A DNA stretch of 64,000 nucleotides from Pseudonocardia kunmingensis. GTDB lineage: Bacteria; Actinomycetota; Actinomycetes; Mycobacteriales; Pseudonocardiaceae. Within the stretch, counting starts at the first letter, position 1. Each line of letters starts with the position of its first letter. The position numbers were made by a program, and so were the translations under genes. The stretch is taken from NCBI RefSeq assembly GCF_006716445.1, contig NZ_VFPA01000002.1:434001-498000 (forward strand), read 5' to 3'. Of the stretch, positions 1 to 9,265 are shown in pieces. The notes below the pieces were generated by a model that searched no databases, was not told the origin of the DNA, and saw only the letters and a list, made by a program, of their open reading frames with translations.

Positions 1-386
1 CGCTGGGCGGGCGTGTCCGGGACTACCCGACATCGCGGGCTGACGTTCTCGCGCTGCTCCCCGGCCTGGAGCCGCTGCTGGAGCGCCGGGCCGGCGTGCT
101 CAGCGGGGGCCAGCAGCAGCTCGTCGCCGTCGCTCGCGGCCTGGTGGCCCGCCCTCGGCTGCTGCTGCTCGACGAACTCAGCCTCGGCCTGTCGCCGCGT
201 GCGGTGCGCGAGGTCAGCGAGGCGACGGTCGCGAGCTGCCGCGACCTCGGCACCGGCGTGCTCTGGGTCGACCAGAACGTCGGGCTGCTCGCCCGGCTGT
301 GCGACCGGGTCATGCTGCTGCGCTCCGGCGCCGTCGAGGAGCTGCCGCCCGGTGCCGAGGCGGACCTCGGAGCCCTCTACTTCTAG
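1..386 (+). CDS. ABC transporter ATP-binding protein, LivF-like (3' part)
   Basis: The reading frame is open from the window edge (codons from base 3) and ends at TAG 384-386, so only the C-terminal ~127 residues are present. The ABC signature LSGGQQQLVAVAR, a Walker B stretch (RLLLLDELSLGLSP) and a switch-like WVDQN are visible. LivF proteins couple ATP hydrolysis to branched-chain amino acid or related carboxylate uptake at the inner face of the membrane. The usual H-loop histidine appears as Gln (DQN), which is common in LivF. The next gene, a thiolase-like protein, starts 28 bp downstream, which fits import and degradation of an acyl or aromatic acid. The substrate is unknown. Confidence 0.75.
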   Translation, partial: LGGRVRDYPTSRADVLALLPGLEPLLERRAGVLSGGQQQLVAVARGLVARPRLLLLDELSLGLSPRAVREVSEATVASCRDLGTGVLWVDQNVGLLARLCDRVMLLRSGAVEELPPGAEADLGALYF

Positions 387-413
387 CTGCTCGATCACGA
401 GAGGAAGATCCTC

Positions 414-1598
414 ATGCCCTCCCACAAGGCGGTTATCGCCGGCATCGGTGAGTCGGACGTCGGGGTCGTGCCTGACCGCACGTCGATCAGCCTCTGTGCC
501 GACGCCGTCGCCGCAGCGCTCGCCGACGCCGGGCTCACTCTCCGAAACGTCGACGGGCTGTTGTGCGCGGCGCCCTTGTTCCGGCCGTCCCCGCGCTACC
601 ACATGGTGCTCGCGGAGTCGCTGGGCCTGTTCACCAAGACGTTGTGCGATTCGCTGTCGATGGGGGGCGCGTCGCCTTGCGCAGCGCTGCGACTGGCCTC
701 CTGGGCGGTCGAGTCCGGGCAGTGCCAGACCGTCGTCGTCGTCGCGGGCGACACGCTGCGCAGCGGGGTGGATCCAGACGGCACCGCCGCGTACGCCTCG
801 ATGGGGGCGCACAGCCTCGACTACGAGTTCCCCTACGGTGCGCACATCCCGGCGTTCTACGCCCTGCTGGCCCAACGCTACCTCCACGAGTACGGGCTCG
901 ACGACACGGTCTTCGATCCGGTCTCTGTCGCCATGCGCCGGCACGCCGTGCTGAATCCGCGGGCCCAGATGCGTACCCCGATCACCCTCGACGATGTGCG
1001 CGCCTCGACGATGGTGTCCAGCCCGCTGCGCAAGCTGCACTGCTCGCTGGTCTCCGACGGCGCCGCGGCGTACGTCGTCACCCGGCAGGGTGCGAGCCGC
1101 GACGCCGCGCGAGAGGTGGCGATGCTGGGGCTCGGCCAGGCCCACTCGACCTACCACATGGGGCACCTCGTCCGCGGCGACGCGTCGCACGACCTGGTGC
1201 GGACGGTGTGCGACGTCGCCGGCCGGCAGGCGTTCGGCGAGGCCGGGCTCAGCCCCGAGGACATCGACGTCGCCCAGATCTACGACAGCTTCGCGATCAC
1301 GCTGATGGTGCAGCTGGAGGACCTCGGGTTCTGCGGCCGTGGGGAGGCGGCCGGGTTCGTCGCCGACGGTGGCATCGAGCTCGGCGGCAGGCTGCCGCTG
1401 AACACGCACGGCGGCCTGCTCAGCTGCGCGCACCCGGGCGTGCCCGGCGGGATGCTGCATCTCAACGAGGGGGTGCGGCAGGTCAGGGGCGAGGCCGAGG
1501 ACCGCCAGGTCGAGGGCGCCCGCACCGCCCTGGTCACCTCCGCGAGCGCCGTCGCGTCCAACTACTCGGTGGCCATCCTGGCCGCCGCGAACCGATGA
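414..1598 (+). CDS. Thiolase-like protein (acetyl-CoA acetyltransferase / lipid-transfer type)
   Basis: 394 residues, near the usual thiolase length. The N-terminus (AVIAGIGESDVG), a central SMGGASPCAALRLA segment and a C-terminal LNTHGGLLSCAHPG segment match the thiolase-like SCP-x family, which commonly works with a DUF35 partner. These enzymes cleave or join acyl-CoA chains, for example retro-aldol release of a C3 unit in steroid side-chain breakdown. A purine-rich GAGAGGAAG lies just before ATG 414. The stop overlaps an ATG of the next frame (ATGA at 1595), showing translational coupling with the DUF35 gene. The substrate cannot be read from sequence. Confidence 0.8.
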   Translation: MPSHKAVIAGIGESDVGVVPDRTSISLCADAVAAALADAGLTLRNVDGLLCAAPLFRPSPRYHMVLAESLGLFTKTLCDSLSMGGASPCAALRLASWAVESGQCQTVVVVAGDTLRSGVDPDGTAAYASMGAHSLDYEFPYGAHIPAFYALLAQRYLHEYGLDDTVFDPVSVAMRRHAVLNPRAQMRTPITLDDVRASTMVSSPLRKLHCSLVSDGAAAYVVTRQGASRDAAREVAMLGLGQAHSTYHMGHLVRGDASHDLVRTVCDVAGRQAFGEAGLSPEDIDVAQIYDSFAITLMVQLEDLGFCGRGEAAGFVADGGIELGGRLPLNTHGGLLSCAHPGVPGGMLHLNEGVRQVRGEAEDRQVEGARTALVTSASAVASNYSVAILAAANR

Positions 1599-1612
1599 GA
1601 GGGACCCGCACG

Positions 1613-2026
1613 ATGACGACAGATCGGCCGATCCCCACCATCAACCCCGATTCCGCGCCGTACTGGAGCTCGGCTCGCGAGCACGCGCTGCGGCTGCAGC
1701 GGTGCGAGGCGTGCGGGACGTTCCGCTTCTACCCGACGGCGGCGTGCCCCGAGTGTGGGCAGCTCGGTGGCACCTGGGAGCTGGTCGCAGGAACCGGCGA
1801 GCTCTACAGCTTCACGGTGGTGCACCGCCCGGCCGGCACGGCGTTCCGGGACCGGGTGCCGCTGGTACTCGGCCTGGTGCAGCTCACCGAGGGGCCGACG
1901 ATGATGGCGAACCTTGTCGATGTCGCCCCCGACGACGCGCGGATCGGGATGCCGCTGCGGCTGGACTACGAGGACGTCACGGAGGAGATCACTCTCCCGG
2001 TGTTCGTGCGGGCGGACGCGGCGTGA
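1613..2026 (+). CDS. DUF35 OB-fold / zinc-ribbon protein, thiolase partner
   Basis: About 137 residues from ATG 1613. An in-frame ATG at 1595 overlaps the thiolase stop, but 1613 has the better-placed GAGAGGGA. The rubredoxin-like zinc ribbon is clear: RCEACGTFRFYP then CPECG, four cysteines in CxxC pairs, followed by an OB-fold domain (ELYSFTVVHRP). In characterised systems DUF35 proteins form a complex with thiolase-like partners and may bind the acyl-CoA. The gene overlaps the next gene by 4 bp (GTGA). Function as the accessory subunit of the upstream thiolase is inferred from this pairing. Confidence 0.82.
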   Translation: MTTDRPIPTINPDSAPYWSSAREHALRLQRCEACGTFRFYPTAACPECGQLGGTWELVAGTGELYSFTVVHRPAGTAFRDRVPLVLGLVQLTEGPTMMANLVDVAPDDARIGMPLRLDYEDVTEEITLPVFVRADAA

Positions 2027-2967
2027 GCCCGCGCCCGACGATCGGGGTGCTGCTGCCCAACACCGGGCGCGGCGCCTCACCCGCCGCTATCCGGGAGTTC
2101 GCCGCGCTCGCCGAGGACGCCGGGGTGGACTCACTGTGGGTGGGCGACCACATCGCGCTCAGCGGAGCGCAGGAGACCGAGTACCCCTACGCCGACAGCC
2201 ACGACGCCAGCTACGAGGTGCCCGCACAGCTGCCGTTCCTCGAAGCGTTCACCAGCCTCGGGTTCGCCGCAGCGGTGACGAGCCGGTGCCGGCTCGGCCT
2301 CGGCGTCGGCATCCTGCCCTACCGGCACCCGTTGATGTGGGCAAAGCTCGCCGGGACGGTCCAGGTGCTCTCCGAGGGCCGATTCGACTTCGGCGTCGGC
2401 ACAGGCTGGATGCGCGAGGAGTTCGACGCCCTCGGCGCCGACCACGCCCGGCGCGGACCGGTTAGCAACGCAACGCTCGGTGTCCTCGCGGCGCTACGCA
2501 ACAGCAGCGACGGGCTGTTCTCGTTCCACGGCGACGGGTTTGACATCCGCGAGATGGGCGTCTACCCGTCAATCCGGGACCCGGCACCCCCGCCCATCTG
2601 GGTTGGCGGCAACGTCCGCGCCGCAGCGACCCGCGCCGCTCGATACGGCGATGTGTGGTTCCCACACATCTACGGGATGAGCCCGGAAGTGCTCGGTTGC
2701 CGCCTGCGCGAGCTTCAAGAAGAGGCCGTGTCATTCGGGCGGGACGTCACACTTCGAGCGGGCGTGTTCAGCCCGTTGCGGCTCGCGAGCGACGTCACCG
2801 GCGACCCGTGGTCCACCGGAACCATCTCCGGCCCACCGTCCTACGTAGCCGACCTGCTGATGAGATATCGGGCGGCCGGAATCGAGCACATCACACTAAC
2901 CTTCGGCGGGAGCCCGACAAGGCGAATAGCCGTTATCGAGGAGGTCTTGGACCAGTTCAGCGGATGA
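2023..2967 (+). CDS. LLM-class (luciferase-like) F420- or flavin-dependent oxidoreductase
   Basis: 314 residues from GTG 2023, which overlaps the preceding stop (GTGA). The TIM-barrel luciferase-like pattern is visible: IGVLLPNTGRGAS at the start, SLWVGDHIAL, LGLGVGILPYRHP, and the GRFDFGVGTGWMREEF segment typical of actinobacterial F420-dependent LLM enzymes. It likely oxidises or reduces an intermediate handled by the thiolase/DUF35 pair in the cytoplasm. FMN cannot be excluded as cofactor. It is the last intact gene of the catabolic operon before insertion-sequence debris. Confidence 0.8.
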   Translation: MSPRPTIGVLLPNTGRGASPAAIREFAALAEDAGVDSLWVGDHIALSGAQETEYPYADSHDASYEVPAQLPFLEAFTSLGFAAAVTSRCRLGLGVGILPYRHPLMWAKLAGTVQVLSEGRFDFGVGTGWMREEFDALGADHARRGPVSNATLGVLAALRNSSDGLFSFHGDGFDIREMGVYPSIRDPAPPPIWVGGNVRAAATRAARYGDVWFPHIYGMSPEVLGCRLRELQEEAVSFGRDVTLRAGVFSPLRLASDVTGDPWSTGTISGPPSYVADLLMRYRAAGIEHITLTFGGSPTRRIAVIEEVLDQFSG

Positions 2968-3116
2968 GTATCCCGACCTTGAGGGGCGAACCCATGACTG
3001 AGATCGGCAGCGCGGTGCTCATCGAGCACCGGCGCCGCTTACTCGCCATCATCCACACCGCCGGTTGAGGTTCGTTGGGGGTAGTGATCTTGGTTTGTCC
3101 GGGCGACATGGGCCGG

Positions 3117-3501
3117 TCACACCTTCATCCGGACGCCGTGCCCGTCGACGCGGTGCTCGCGAACCCAGTCCTCGTCGACTGTGACACCGAGACCCGGATC
3201 CGACGGGATCGAGACCCTGCCTCTCTGCGGTCGAATCGGCTCGACCAGCACACCTTCGCGCAACGGGTTGTGCCCGCGGTCAAACTCGAAGATCAGCGGG
3301 TCGCCACCGGTCATGCCGAACGGGGCGCGCGGAGTGGCGGCAAGCAGCTGCAGGGTGGCGGCCTGAACGACGCCTGTGCCCCAACAGTGCGGGGAGAGCT
3401 GCAGATTCCAGGCCGTCGCGAGCTGGCGGACGGCCTGTGGGGTTCCATAAGTCGGCCGGGGCTTGGGACCTGCGTCGATCGGCGTTCTCCTGCGGCGGGG
3501 C

Positions 3502-3503
<2 letters not shown>
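3117..3503 (-). pseudogene. Truncated enolase-superfamily (mandelate racemase / muconate lactonizing) C-terminus
   Basis: The reverse frame gives the C-terminal end of an MR/MLE-type enzyme: LSPHCWGTGVVQAATLQLLAA, then FEFDRGHNPLRE and a tail GLGVTVDEDWVREH, features of the capping and last barrel segments. The rest of the ~370-residue protein, including the catalytic Lys and metal-binding acidic residues, is missing. The upstream side of this frame runs into a transposase remnant that starts near 3502, so the gene was probably cut by that insertion or by later deletion. It belongs to the same catabolic neighbourhood as the genes at 0.4-3 kb. Confidence 0.65.
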
Positions 3504-5120
<1,617 letters not shown>

Positions 5121-5203
5121 GAACAAGTGGAGGCCCGCGGCCCGAGGCGCGCTGGCCCAACCCGATGTGGTCCTCGACACATAGATGCGGATAGCCTGCA
5201 CCG

Positions 5204-5962
5204 ATGCGGGTGGCCCTGGTGGGGAAAGGTGGGGTCGGCAAGTCGGCTATCGCCGGCACGTTCGCGCGATTGCTGGCTCGTGGCGGAGCACCGGTGCTCG
5301 CTGTCGACTCCGATCCGATGCCCGGACTGGCGTACTCCCTCGGGATCGAAATCGATGACGCGCCCATCCCGGCCGAGGCGGTGCGGGAGCGGGCTGAGGG
5401 CGAGGAAGGCCCGCGGTTCCGGTTGCGCCAAGGGCTCACTGCCGACGACGCGGTGCAGCGCTACGCGGTGCCCGGCCCGGATGGGGTGCGGTTCCTCCAG
5501 TTCGGCAAGATGCGGTCCGGGCGGGATCACTTCCGCTCCCAGTTCGCCTTCCGGCAGATCATTGCGGAACTACCGGTCGAGCGGTGGAACCTCGTGGGGG
5601 ATCTGCCCGGCGGCACCCGGCAGCCCTTCTTCGGATGGGGCAACTTCGCCGACACGGTCCTCGTCGTCGTTGAACCGACGGCGAAGGCGCTGCTGACCGG
5701 CCGCAAGCTTGCACGGCTCGCTCAGGCCAAGCACGCGCCGGAGCGGATCTTCGCCATCGTCAACCGGGTGCGGGACGATCGCGACATCGATGACGTCACC
5801 GACCGGACCGGCCTGGAGGTCATCGGCGCCGTCCCCTGGGACGAGGACTTCGCCGCGGCGGAGCGGGATGGGCGGGCGCCGATCGACGCCGCCCCGGACA
5901 GTGCGGCGGTGGCCGCGATCGGGAAGTTGGTCGAGATGGTGGAGCGGAGGCGTATCTCGTGA
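5204..5962 (+). CDS. CooC/ArsA-type P-loop ATPase lacking the CxC metal motif (CooC-like 1)
   Basis: 252 residues. It starts MRVALVGKGGVGKSAIAGTF, the deviant Walker A (KGGxGKS) of the CooC/MinD SIMIBI class, and has VLAVDSDPMPG and VLVVVEPTAKAL. CooC proteins are dimeric ATPases that load nickel into enzymes such as CO dehydrogenase through an interface Cys-x-Cys. Here the corresponding segment (KMRSGRDHFRSQ) has no cysteine, and DMEAG is replaced by DLPGG, so it probably does not bind nickel itself. It overlaps the next ATPase gene by 4 bp and may form a heterodimer with it. A TAGATG half-site lies at 5182-5187. Confidence 0.8.
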   Translation: MRVALVGKGGVGKSAIAGTFARLLARGGAPVLAVDSDPMPGLAYSLGIEIDDAPIPAEAVRERAEGEEGPRFRLRQGLTADDAVQRYAVPGPDGVRFLQFGKMRSGRDHFRSQFAFRQIIAELPVERWNLVGDLPGGTRQPFFGWGNFADTVLVVVEPTAKALLTGRKLARLAQAKHAPERIFAIVNRVRDDRDIDDVTDRTGLEVIGAVPWDEDFAAAERDGRAPIDAAPDSAAVAAIGKLVEMVERRRIS

Positions 5963-6696
5963 AGATCGCGGTGGTCGGCAAGGGGGGCGTCGGTAAGACG
6001 ACGACAGCCGCTGTGGTAGCCAGGACGCTCGCCCGGGGCGGCGCGAAGGTCGTCGCTCTGGACTGCGACTCGAACCCCAACCTCGGGATCTCGCTCGGAC
6101 TGGGGGAGCAGGAGACCGAGCGCCTGGTGACGCTGCGCGAGTCGCTCGACGAGGGCGGCGAGGACGCGCCGGAGCACGCTCCCGGCTGGAACGAGCTCGT
6201 CGACCGCTTCGGGTCCGACGGCCCCGACGGCGTCCGGGTCGCTGTGGTCACCGCGTTGCAGAACCCGGAACCGGGATGCCCTTGATGTGCGCTTTCTGCC
6301 GAGCAGTTGCTCGGCTCCGCTGATTTCCCCGGCCAGACCGTGATCGCCGACCTGGAGGCCGGCATCGGGACGATGACCAGGATGAACGAGAAGTCGGTCG
6401 ACGCGGTGCTCGTCGTCGTCGAGCCGACGCCGCGGTCGATCCAGGTCGGCCAACGCGCCGCCGAACTGGCCCGCGACAAGGCGCTGGGCACGGTCGTCGT
6501 GGTCGCCAACCGGGTCCGCACCGAGGAGGAGCTCGCCATGATCACGGCTGCGTTTCCCGACCACGAGATCGTCAGCATCCCGGACGACGAAGCGATCGTG
6601 CGCGCCGAGCGCGACGGCGTTGCTCCGCTGGACACAGCGCCCGATGCGCCGGCCGTGCGCGCGCTGGTCGGGCTCGCCCAGCGACTGCCGGGGTAG
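5959..6696 (+). CDS. CooC-type nickel-chaperone ATPase with in-frame TGA at the CxC motif; candidate selenoprotein (CooC-like 2)
   Basis: GTG 5959 overlaps the previous gene. The frame opens with VKIAVVGKGGVGKTTTAAVV (Walker A), VVALDCDSNPNLG, then meets TGA 6283-6285 and continues in the same frame to TAG 6696 with VIADLEAGIG, VLVVVEPTPRSI and VVVVANRVR. Reading through gives 245 residues, close to the paralogues (251 and 256). The TGA is codon 109 in G-C107-P-U109-C110, where both paralogues have G-C-x-C-G-G-H. It thus replaces the second cysteine of the nickel-binding pair. A 7-bp hairpin follows at 6298-6315. Nonsense mutation is the alternative; the motif position, normal length and hairpin favour selenocysteine. 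Confidence 0.8.
6283..6315 (+). promoter_or_regulatory. Candidate selenocysteine codon and bacterial SECIS-like hairpin
   Basis: TGA at 6283-6285, a 12-nt spacer, stem GCCGAGC (6298-6304), loop AGTT (6305-6308) and stem GCTCGGC (6309-6315), all within the open frame. Loop size, G as the second loop base and 19 nt from TGA to loop fall within published bacterial SECIS rules (loop 3-14 nt, G in the first two loop positions, 16-37 nt from UGA). No T-tract follows, so it is not a typical terminator. Confidence 0.65.
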
Positions 6697-6701
6697 CAAC
6701 G

Positions 6702-6742
6702 AACAGCGCTCTCGTCCGACAGGGTCGGACGAGAGCGCTGTT
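6702..6742. terminator. Bidirectional terminator-like hairpin, 19-bp perfect stem
   Basis: The segment between the convergent stops of the second and third CooC-type genes is a perfect 19-bp inverted repeat (6702-6720 with 6724-6742) around a 3-nt AGG loop. Its position between converging genes suggests transcription termination on both strands. No long T-tract is seen. Confidence 0.75.
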
Positions 6743-6760
6743 GCGTTCGTGCTGCCAGAG

Positions 6761-7516
6761 TCAGCCGACTGGCACTCCGCCGACGAAGGCACGCAGCTCG
6801 GCGATCTCGCGCATGATCTGCTCGCCCTGCTCGGCGTCGACCACGCCACCGGCCAGGTCGGCGGCCACGACCGCTGCGGCGAAGGAGATGACTCCGGCCA
6901 GCGGGACGCCGTACTCGGCGCAGGCCGTGCGGAAGAACTCGGCGTCGTCCGCAGTGCGCGCCTTGTTCCCGACCGCCACCGTGCGCGGGATGCCGAGCTC
7001 CTCGGCCAGCACCACGGTGCGGGAGGCGGTGAGCACCGACTTGCGTGTCGGCTCCATGACCACGAGCAGCACATCGGCGTGGGCGAGCGTGCCACCGGAT
7101 CGGGACAGGTGTTCCAGCCCGGCCTCCATGTCGACGATGGCGACGTCGGCCTGCTCCTCGATGGCCGTTCCGAGCAGACTGCGGACGGTGGCGTGGCCGC
7201 CGCACATGCATCCGGCGGCGGCCTCGTTGACCTTGATCGCCGAGAGCAGGGACACGCCGCTGGGAGTGGTGCGCCCGTAGTCCCGGACCAGCTCCGCGGA
7301 GGTGCTGTTCCCGCCGGTACCGACGATGAGCGCACGGGGCAGGACCGGGAGTGCCTCCATCTCGGGCACGGAGAGCCCGAGCGAGACGCCGAGGTTGGGA
7401 TTGGAGTCTGTGTCGATGGCCAGCACGCGTGCGCCGTCGGCGGCGTACGACCGGGCGAGCAGTGCCGAGACGGTGGTCTTCCCGACCCCGCCCTTCCCGA
7501 CGATCCCGAGCTTCAA
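6761..7516 (-). CDS. CooC-type nickel-chaperone ATPase with CxC motif (CooC-like 3)
   Basis: 251 residues from TTG 7516, chosen because GAGGAAGGGG sits about 6 nt upstream and the Walker A then begins at residue 3 as in its paralogues (MKLGIVGKGGVGKTTVSALL). Later motifs are VLAIDTDSNPNLG, the metal motif GC103-M-C105-GGHATV, VAIVDMEAGLEHLSR and VLLVVMEPTRKSVL. The family hydrolyses ATP to close a dimer around a nickel ion held by the two Cys-x-Cys pairs. It is divergent from the fourth ATPase and convergent with the second. No CO dehydrogenase is present, so the likely client is the hydrogenase; that link is inferred. Confidence 0.85.
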   Translation of the reverse strand: MKLGIVGKGGVGKTTVSALLARSYAADGARVLAIDTDSNPNLGVSLGLSVPEMEALPVLPRALIVGTGGNSTSAELVRDYGRTTPSGVSLLSAIKVNEAAAGCMCGGHATVRSLLGTAIEEQADVAIVDMEAGLEHLSRSGGTLAHADVLLVVMEPTRKSVLTASRTVVLAEELGIPRTVAVGNKARTADDAEFFRTACAEYGVPLAGVISFAAAVVAADLAGGVVDAEQGEQIMREIAELRAFVGGVPVG

Positions 7517-7567
7517 TGCGGGCCCCTTCCTCGTGATCTGAGCCACTCTATCTGGACGGTCCGGGGC

Positions 7568-7586
7568 TATGTGACGATGGCCTCTA
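7568..7586. promoter_or_regulatory. Weak match to the TAGATG-N7-CATCTA operator
   Basis: TATGTG, 7 nt, CCTCTA: 9 of 12 bases match the repeat found upstream of the hydrogenase genes. It lies between the divergent third and fourth CooC-type genes, where shared control would be expected. Chance similarity is possible. Confidence 0.3.
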
Positions 7587-7620
7587 CTGACTTCTACCAC
7601 CACGAGGAATCGGGGCAGCT

Positions 7621-8391
7621 GTGATCGTTGCTGTGGCGGGCAAGGGTGGCGCCGGCAAGACCACGATCTCCGCGACGCTGACCCGGCTCCTGGCCCGGGC
7701 GGGGCGCCGCGTCGTCGCGATAGACGCCGACTCGAACCCGAATCTGGCGGCGGCGCTGGGAGTACGGGAGCAGGCCGCCACCGCCGATTGGCTACCGGAG
7801 ACCCTGGTCTCGCGCAAGCTGACCGGACCTGCGCTGGTGGTGCCGGTCGACAAGATACTCGAGCGGTATGCGGTCGCCGGGCCGGACGGGGTCAGGTTGC
7901 TGCTGATGGGGATGCCCGAGCACGCGGAGCAGGGCTGCCTGTGCGGTGGCCACGCCACCGTGAGCGCGCTGCTGTCGGACCTCGGCGCCGATCCCGAGGT
8001 GGTCGCCGTCGTCGACATGGAGGCCTCCCCGGAGCACCTGTCGCGGGGCACAGCCCGACACGCCGACCTGCTGCTGCTGGTCGCCGAGCCCTACTTTCGA
8101 TCGCTCGAGTCGGTGCGGCGCCAGGCCGTGCTCGCCGCCGAACTGCCGATCGGTCGCGTCGAGGTGGTGGCCAACAAGATCCGCCGTCCCGAGGACGCCG
8201 AGGCGATCGCCGACTTCTGCGACCGGCACGGCCTCCGGATGGTGGGCGAGGTGCCCTGGAGCGACGCCGTGACGGTCGCGGACGGTCGCGCGACACCGCT
8301 GGTCGACAGCACCGACCTCGACGGAGCGGCCGCGGTGATCGAGGCCGTCGGCAGGCTGAGCGCGAGGATGACCCCCGCCGTGACCGCGTGA
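7621..8391 (+). CDS. CooC-type nickel-chaperone ATPase with CxC motif (CooC-like 4)
   Basis: 256 residues from GTG 7621. Motifs in order: VAVAGKGGAGKTTISATL (Walker A, residues 3-20), VVAIDADSNPNLA, GC106-L-C108-GGHATVSALL, VAVVDMEASPEHLSR, LLLLVAEPYFRSLE and EVVANKIR. This is the full motif set of CooC/AcsF nickel-insertion ATPases. With no hypA or hypB nearby, it and its paralogues are the best candidates for the nickel step in hydrogenase maturation. It is transcribed away from the third ATPase, and a weak operator-like site lies about 35 bp upstream. Confidence 0.85.
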   Translation: MIVAVAGKGGAGKTTISATLTRLLARAGRRVVAIDADSNPNLAAALGVREQAATADWLPETLVSRKLTGPALVVPVDKILERYAVAGPDGVRLLLMGMPEHAEQGCLCGGHATVSALLSDLGADPEVVAVVDMEASPEHLSRGTARHADLLLLVAEPYFRSLESVRRQAVLAAELPIGRVEVVANKIRRPEDAEAIADFCDRHGLRMVGEVPWSDAVTVADGRATPLVDSTDLDGAAAVIEAVGRLSARMTPAVTA

Positions 8392-8415
8392 CCAGGGGAT
8401 CTGCCGGGTCCCCCG

Positions 8416-8811
8416 CTAGGCTTCGGGCTGACGGTCCGCCTTCTCGGCCCCAGTCACGACCTCGTACCGGAAGAGGTACCGGTCGAGCACATCCCGCGTG
8501 AGCCGCATCGAGCCCGCCCAGGCGTGCAGCCAGTCCATGCCGTCCTCGGTGAGCCAGTAGGTCCGCCGCTGCGGGCCTACGTGCGAGGTGCCCCAGTCCG
8601 ACCTGATCAGCCCCTCTTGCTCCAACAGGCGCAGGGTGCGGTACAGCCCGCCCGGTTCGGCGCGCTGATAGCCGATGTCGCCGAGCCGTTCCAGCAGGTC
8701 GTAGCCGTGTGAGGGTTGCTCGGCGATCAGCAGCAGCAGGCAGGGGCGCAGGAAGTTGCGCGGCAGGCCACGCGGCAACCCCTCGGGGAGGTCAGCGTTC
8801 TCGGAAGCCAT
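8416..8811 (-). CDS. PadR-family transcriptional regulator
   Basis: 131 residues from ATG 8811, which shares a base with the stop of the upstream gene (TGATG), so the two are coupled. The PadR pattern is clear: NFLRPCLLLLIAEQPSHGYDLLERL, then the wing region EPGGLYRTLRLLEQEGLI and RRTYWLTEDGMDWL. PadR proteins are dimeric winged-helix repressors that release DNA on binding a ligand. It sits between the CooC-type ATPases and the NifU gene and, with its partner, is the only obvious regulator of the hydrogenase island. It is therefore the leading candidate to bind the TAGATG-N7-CATCTA repeat. The signal sensed is not evident. Confidence 0.85.
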   Translation of the reverse strand: MASENADLPEGLPRGLPRNFLRPCLLLLIAEQPSHGYDLLERLGDIGYQRAEPGGLYRTLRLLEQEGLIRSDWGTSHVGPQRRTYWLTEDGMDWLHAWAGSMRLTRDVLDRYLFRYEVVTGAEKADRQPEA

Positions 8812-9203
8812 CAATGACCCGCGTGCCCGGCGAGCCTGCGTTCGGTGCAGGCGTCCGCCTCGTCGGGGGACTGCCGGCACCAGCAGGACGCGCTGCACTC
8901 GCCGTGACCCGGCTTCGTCATCTCGGCGAACTCCTCGCTGAAGACCCGGGCCCCGTGGGCGTGCCCGAGCTCGGTCAACTCGTACCGCAGTGCGGGATTG
9001 CACCGCAGCAAGCCCTCGCCGACCAGCCGGTCGAGGTACCCGAGGCCGACCAGCGCGTCCACCCCGAGGAACCGCTCGAGCAGGGCGGGGTCCGCCTCGT
9101 CACCGAACCCCTCGCCCTTGATCCAGAACATCAGCTGCAGGATTTCGTCGCGCCAGTACAGCGCGCGCAATGCCTCGGACTTCGGTTCGGGCAGTCGCTC
9201 CAC
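8811..9203 (-). CDS. Winged-helix-like protein with a C-terminal Cys/His cluster, coupled to PadR
   Basis: 130 residues from GTG 9203, preceded by a strong GGAGGTGA. The N-terminal ~90 residues look helical and winged-helix-like (ALYWRDEILQLMFWIKGEG, LGYLDRLVGEGLLRCNP, YELTELGHAHGARVF). The tail packs H-x-E-C-x3-C-x-C (HGECSASCWC) and later DEADAC. That cluster could hold nickel or an iron-sulfur cluster and make this the metal sensor working with the PadR protein encoded immediately downstream. I do not recognise a named family; the regulatory role is inferred from fold and coupling. A degenerate operator lies at 9228-9246. Confidence 0.65.
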   Translation of the reverse strand: MERLPEPKSEALRALYWRDEILQLMFWIKGEGFGDEADPALLERFLGVDALVGLGYLDRLVGEGLLRCNPALRYELTELGHAHGARVFSEEFAEMTKPGHGECSASCWCRQSPDEADACTERRLAGHAGH

Positions 9204-9227
9204 GTCAGGTCACCTCCGCTCGTGCAC

Positions 9228-9246
9228 TATATGCTTGCGACAACTA
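9228..9246. promoter_or_regulatory. Degenerate TAGATG-N7-CATCTA operator before the regulator pair
   Basis: TATATG, 7 nt, CAACTA: 10 of 12 bases match the repeat at 9798, 17768 and 33768, with the same spacing. It lies in the 62-bp gap between the divergent regulator pair and the NifU gene, a natural place for autoregulation. Confidence 0.5.
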
Positions 9247-9265
9247 CCAGCGTAGGGTCCGGCCC

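Noticed and set aside
2994..3068. 24-codon frame starting MTEIGSAVLIEHRR as a gene
   Set aside because: Too short and without a supporting homologous pattern; it may be the start of a gene lost to the adjacent insertion debris.
5204..5962. ParA/MinD partition protein for the first ATPase
   Set aside because: Walker A would allow it, but the close similarity to the three neighbouring CooC-type genes and lack of a ParB or septum-site partner favour the CooC group.
6298..6315. Hairpin after the TGA as an intrinsic terminator
   Set aside because: No T-run follows and it lies inside a continuing, well-conserved frame.
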